Shown piece by piece: positions 5,276 through 6,946 of a DNA stretch of 6,946 nt. The notes under the pieces are model-generated. The model worked only from the letters and a program-made list of their open reading frames with translations, had not been told where the DNA came from and searched no databases. The DNA is from Ruminococcus sp. Its GTDB lineage: Bacteria > Bacillota > Clostridia > Oscillospirales > Acutalibacteraceae. Within the stretch, counting starts at the first letter, position 1; each line of letters opens with the position of its first letter. The stretch lies in the NCBI GenBank assembly GCA_004556705.1, contig SFGA01000057.1, forward strand, positions 1-6,946, given 5' to 3'. Position numbers and translations under genes: made by a program.

Positions 5276-5388
5276 GCGTTCAGAAAAATTATTTAAAGAA
5301 ATTTAAAAAACCTGACTTGTTGACGATGTTCTCTGCAAGGCGCTTTCAGCCAAGAAAAGAAAGCTCAAAAACAAATATTTCTAAACAC

Positions 5389-5422
5389 AAAAAGAGACCG
5401 CCTACACTTTTGTAAGCGGTCT
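5389..5422 (-). terminator. Terminator of cassette 3
   Basis: AGACCGC (5395-5401) pairs with GCGGTCT (5416-5422); on the minus strand the stem is followed by CTTTTTG. It matches the terminator at 3844-3875 with a different loop. Confidence 0.7.
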
Positions 5423-5461
5423 TTGCTAATTTAGAGTAAGTTCGACAAACTGGAATTTAGA

Positions 5462-5830
5462 TCATGATTCATATGGATAGTAGTGTTCTGCATTCGACTG
5501 AAATTCACATAATTTTAATATTTTCATATCCTTATCAAAATCTGCTATTGTAACACCATCAAAGCCATCTATCTTACCATCATAATTACATCTGAAGTAC
5601 CATTCAACAATTAACGTTTGGTTTTGCTCGAATATTCGTTTGATTGTCCATTCCAATACTTGTCCCTTATTATTCCAATTTTCAAACCATGTTACAATTT
5701 GTGATAAGCCATGATATTCAGGTCCATAGCATTCACTATACAAAGCATTTTCAGAAAAAGTCTGTTTTACAATCTCAACATCGTTATCTAACCAAGACTG
5801 AAAATATTTCTTAATGACATCTACTTTCAT
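5462..5830 (-). CDS. NTF2/SnoaL-like domain protein (cassette 3)
   Basis: This 122-residue protein has the layout of the NTF2-like (SnoaL) fold: an N-terminal helix IKKYFQSWLDNDVEIVKQTF, the ALYSECYGPEYHGLSQIVTWFENW motif with the second helix, then beta strands (VLEWTIKRIF, TLIVEWYFRC, GVTIADF, ILKLCEFQ). NTF2-like proteins form a cone-shaped pocket and range from isomerases and hydrolases to polymorphic-toxin immunity proteins; the reaction here is not known. Start: the ATG at 5830 has GGAGG five bases upstream. A GTG at 5842 is in frame but would place that site inside the gene. It is the only gene of its cassette, with its own promoter and terminator. Confidence 0.8.
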   Translation of the reverse strand: MKVDVIKKYFQSWLDNDVEIVKQTFSENALYSECYGPEYHGLSQIVTWFENWNNKGQVLEWTIKRIFEQNQTLIVEWYFRCNYDGKIDGFDGVTIADFDKDMKILKLCEFQSNAEHYYPYES

Positions 5831-5873
5831 ATTATCCTCCACAAATTCAAATTTGTCTTTCTCTTAATCTCTT

Positions 5874-5902
5874 ATTATACACCAAAATTATGAATATTTC
5901 TA
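5874..5902 (-). promoter_or_regulatory. Promoter of cassette 3
   Basis: TAGAAA (5897-5902) and TATAAT (5874-5879) on the minus strand are 17 bp apart, identical to block 1, about 45 bp before the start codon. Confidence 0.7.
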
Positions 5903-5903
5903 C

Positions 5904-5942
5904 CCGCCGTCTATTGACATCAAATAATTTGAAATACGGCGG
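5904..5942. other. Hairpin of block 3 with changed stem
   Basis: CCGCCGT (5904-5910) pairs with ACGGCGG (5936-5942), and an inner TCAAAT-A-ATTTGA stem (5920-5932) lies inside. The left arm is the same as in blocks 1 and 2, but the right arm and loop differ and still pair. No T-tract follows, so terminator activity is unlikely. Confidence 0.55.
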
Positions 5943-5958
5943 TATAAATACAACTCAT

Positions 5959-6109
5959 ATTCCCATATTTTTTTGCATTTGCTAATACCCTGCTAAAAGG
6001 AAGGCAAAAAACCACGAAAAATTAGCAGGTTTTGGACGAGAATTTATTGACAGCAAAACCCCGGAAAAGCCAGTAAAATCAAGGATTTTCGGGGATCTGC
6101 AGGGACTCA
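5959..6109. repeat. 151-bp direct repeat, right copy
   Basis: This matches 388-538 without gaps. GCTAAT is at 5981-5986, the inverted copy at 6021-6026, and the hairpin with loop AGTAAAATCAAGG at 6058-6094. Its right edge runs directly into a methyltransferase remnant, so it truncates that gene. Confidence 0.85.
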
Positions 6110-6384
6110 CCGGAGGTGTCCGGTCCCACTGTCACCTCGTCCTTCATGATAGACACACGAATCAGGAACGGTGCTCCGTCCTCCGGGAACCATTCCTTCT
6201 TGTAGCTTTGCTTCATGCGCTCTACCATGGCTTTTTTCATAATACGCTGGATATCCGATGGGCTGAACAGCTTACTCTTTACGGAGTTCGCCTTCGTCAC
6301 CCAGAACTTACCGTTTTCCGGGATATACCGCTCCCAAGGAAGCGCCTTGGTCTTTTCGAACAACTCCTCAAAAGAGGTTGACTT
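6107..6384 (-). pseudogene. Remnant of THUMP-type 23S rRNA methyltransferase (RlmL/YpsC-like)
   Basis: The minus-strand frame encodes about 90 residues running from STSFEELFEKTKALPWERYI through SVKSKLFSPSDIQRIMKKAM and WFPEDGAPFLIRVSIMKDEV to DTSGESL. I recognise this as the inner N-terminal (THUMP) part of the class I SAM-dependent RNA methyltransferases of the YpsC/RlmL type, full length about 370-390 residues. The true N-terminus and the whole catalytic domain (the family continues LHKRGYR) are absent. The downstream side is cut by the 151-bp repeat; the upstream side is joined to a nucleotidyltransferase start at about 6381-6385. Base composition is clearly richer in GC than the neighbours. 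It is a dead fragment, probably from a chromosomal gene. Confidence 0.8.
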
Positions 6385-6455
6385 AATACGATGCCTTCTA
6401 TATAAGGCAAAGAGGATAATTTTTCTGTCACTGATTGAATAATATTATATATCAT
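6383..6455 (-). pseudogene. Truncated N-terminus of a nucleotidyltransferase-domain protein
   Basis: A minus-strand ATG at 6455 has an excellent AAGGAGT nine bases upstream (6464-6470). The first 25 or so codons read MIYNIIQSVTEKLSSLPYIEGIVLS. The ending PYIEGIVL is how many small nucleotidyltransferase (aminoglycoside adenylyltransferase-like) proteins lead into their GGSRARG active-site loop, but here that loop is missing: the frame passes into methyltransferase sequence in a wrong frame (LRSCSKRPRRF). The gene was therefore cut right before its catalytic site. The family call rests on a short stretch and is moderate. Confidence 0.55.
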
Positions 6456-6554
6456 ACGAACACACTCCTTTATTTTAGTCTCTGTCCGAGATAAGTATTG
6501 GTATGTATAACTGACCTTTTTATTCATTTTGTATGAATGCTCATTGACAAACGA

Positions 6555-6588
6555 ATAGGAGCAAGGTGGGTTTCAACCTTGCTCCTAT
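6555..6588 (-). terminator. Long perfect hairpin, possible rubrerythrin terminator
   Basis: A 13-bp perfect stem (6555-6567 with 6576-6588) encloses an 8-nt loop. On the minus strand it follows the rubrerythrin gene by about 110 bp and is followed by TCGTTTG, a poor T-tract. Its distance to the box at 6612 (23 bp) is nearly the same as terminator-to-box in the cassette blocks (21 bp). Confidence 0.5.
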
Positions 6589-6608
6589 CGGTCAGTATAT
6601 GCTATTCA

Positions 6609-6628
6609 GTTCAACAAATTGGAATATG
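6609..6628. repeat. Diverged copy of the cassette end box
   Basis: GTTCAACAAATTGGAATATG resembles the cassette box GTTCGACAAACTGGAATTT; the 15-bp core (6612-6626) matches at 12 positions, in the same orientation. It lies between the hairpin and the rubrerythrin gene. It could be an old cassette boundary. Confidence 0.5.
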
Positions 6629-6696
6629 TCTAACTGTTTTGTAAATTTACATTTTTGTACACTGTAAATAGTCTTTGATCAAATAGATACGGTATC

Positions 6697-6946
6697 TTAA
6701 TAGTTCTCTTTTCTTACCTCAAAGTAAGCCTGAGGATGATTACATACAGGGCATTTTTCAGGAGCTTCTGCACTAACTACAATATGTCCGCAATTGCGAC
6801 ATTCCCACATTGTAATGCCACTCTTCTTAAACACTTCCATAGTTTCAACATTCTTAAGAAGTGCACGATATCTTTCTTCATGAAGTTTTTCAATCGCAGC
6901 AACACCTCTGAACTGAGCGGCTAATTCCGGGAAACCTTCTTCTTCC
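6697..6946 (-). CDS. rbr: Rubrerythrin, C-terminal part (gene continues beyond the window)
   Basis: The minus-strand frame open to the window's right edge encodes the last 82 residues of a rubrerythrin, a non-haem iron peroxidase that protects anaerobes from hydrogen peroxide in the cytoplasm. Seen here are the end of the four-helix diiron domain (AAQFRGVAAIEKLHEERYRALL, with the ExxH iron ligands in IEKLHEERY) and the complete C-terminal rubredoxin-like domain with Cys-x2-Cys in WECRNCGH and CPVC in EKCPVCNHPQAYFEV. All four FeS4 cysteines are present, so this end is intact. The stop codon TAA is at 6697-6699. The N-terminal helices and start lie outside. It is likely the first ordinary chromosomal gene beyond the accessory region. 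Confidence 0.93.
   Translation of the reverse strand, partial: EEEGFPELAAQFRGVAAIEKLHEERYRALLKNVETMEVFKKSGITMWECRNCGHIVVSAEAPEKCPVCNHPQAYFEVRKENY

Larger units (their letters stand above)
5169..5458. repeat. Inter-cassette block 2 (about 290 bp)
   Basis: This is the second full copy of the block, between payloads 2 and 3. Right edge: start box R2 AAATTCCAATTTATC (5169-5183), which matches the inverted L box at 13 of 15 positions. Left edge of the next payload: end box L3 (5429-5458, with GACAAACTGGAATTT at 5444-5458). The 60-bp core is 5311-5370. Differences from block 1 fall mainly in hairpin loops and the A/T-rich stretch. A GCTAAT at 5425-5430 (3878-3883 in block 1) links it to the motif clusters beside the tRNA fragments. 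Confidence 0.85.
5843..5945. repeat. Truncated inter-cassette block 3
   Basis: Start box R3 (AAATTCAAATTTGTC, 5843-5857, 13 of 15 to the inverted L box), the promoter and the hairpin are present. The T-tract, 60-bp core, terminator and end box are absent. Similarity stops at about 5945, just before the 151-bp repeat begins. The array was cut here, or this is its natural distal edge. Confidence 0.75.

Noticed and set aside
5831..5842. GTG at 5842 as start of the NTF2-like gene
   Set aside because: It would place the GGAGG ribosome binding site inside the gene; the ATG at 5830 has correct spacing.
3302..5857. The 15-bp inverted boxes as terminal inverted repeats of insertion sequences
   Set aside because: No transposase lies between any pair, no target-site duplications are visible outside them, and the sequence between cassettes is conserved instead of the sequence inside. 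Non-autonomous elements are not fully excluded.
6297..6527. A 76-residue minus-strand gene starting MNKKVSYTYQYL
   Set aside because: The true start is the internal ATG at 6455 with AAGGAGT; the upstream part lacks a ribosome binding site, and after about 6383 the frame reads methyltransferase DNA out of frame.

Overview
The window looks like accessory DNA from an AT-rich, strictly anaerobic member of the Clostridia. The ribosome binding sites are strong (GGAGG/AAGGTG), most of the sequence is AT-rich, and the right edge carries the end of a rubrerythrin gene. The family level (Oscillospiraceae or Lachnospiraceae) is inference only. No integrase, transposase or other recombinase is encoded here, yet the stretch between about 390 and 6390 is full of recombination footprints.

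Layout, left to right. Positions 1-387 hold no convincing gene, only a terminator and a hairpin. Positions 388-538 are the first copy of a 151-bp direct repeat whose second copy is 5959-6109, so the repeats bracket about 5.7 kb. Positions 558-603 and 2968-3013 are two same-orientation copies of the 3' half of a tRNA-Arg(CCU) gene, broken at the anticodon loop. They look like attachment-site copies left by tRNA-targeting elements. Between them is a small module: an ECF sigma factor, its zinc-finger anti-sigma factor with four membrane helices, and a DUF5412-like membrane protein, all as one plus-strand operon. Clusters of the hexamer GCTAAT (or ATTAGC) sit on both sides of both tRNA fragments.

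From about 3287 to 5945 the sequence becomes an array of minus-strand payload cassettes. Each payload lies between imperfect 15-bp inverted boxes (consensus GACAAAyTkGAATTT) and is separated from the next by a nearly identical block of about 290 bp. Read on the minus strand, the block holds a terminator for the gene before, a conserved 60-bp core, a hairpin with a T-tract facing the other way, and a sigma-A promoter for the gene after. The payloads are unrelated: a Cys/His-containing 96-aa protein (possibly Imm33/DUF2185-like), a three-gene operon (two small membrane proteins around a 251-aa unknown), and an NTF2/SnoaL-like protein. This resembles integron cassette arrays and the recombinase-associated immunity arrays of Bacteroidales in logic. 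I know of no named counterpart with this box and block, and I regard it as the most likely undescribed system in the window.

Right of the second 151-bp repeat are two joined gene remnants: an internal THUMP piece of a 23S rRNA methyltransferase and the N-terminus of a nucleotidyltransferase. A hairpin and a diverged copy of the 15-bp box follow, before the rubrerythrin gene that runs off the window.
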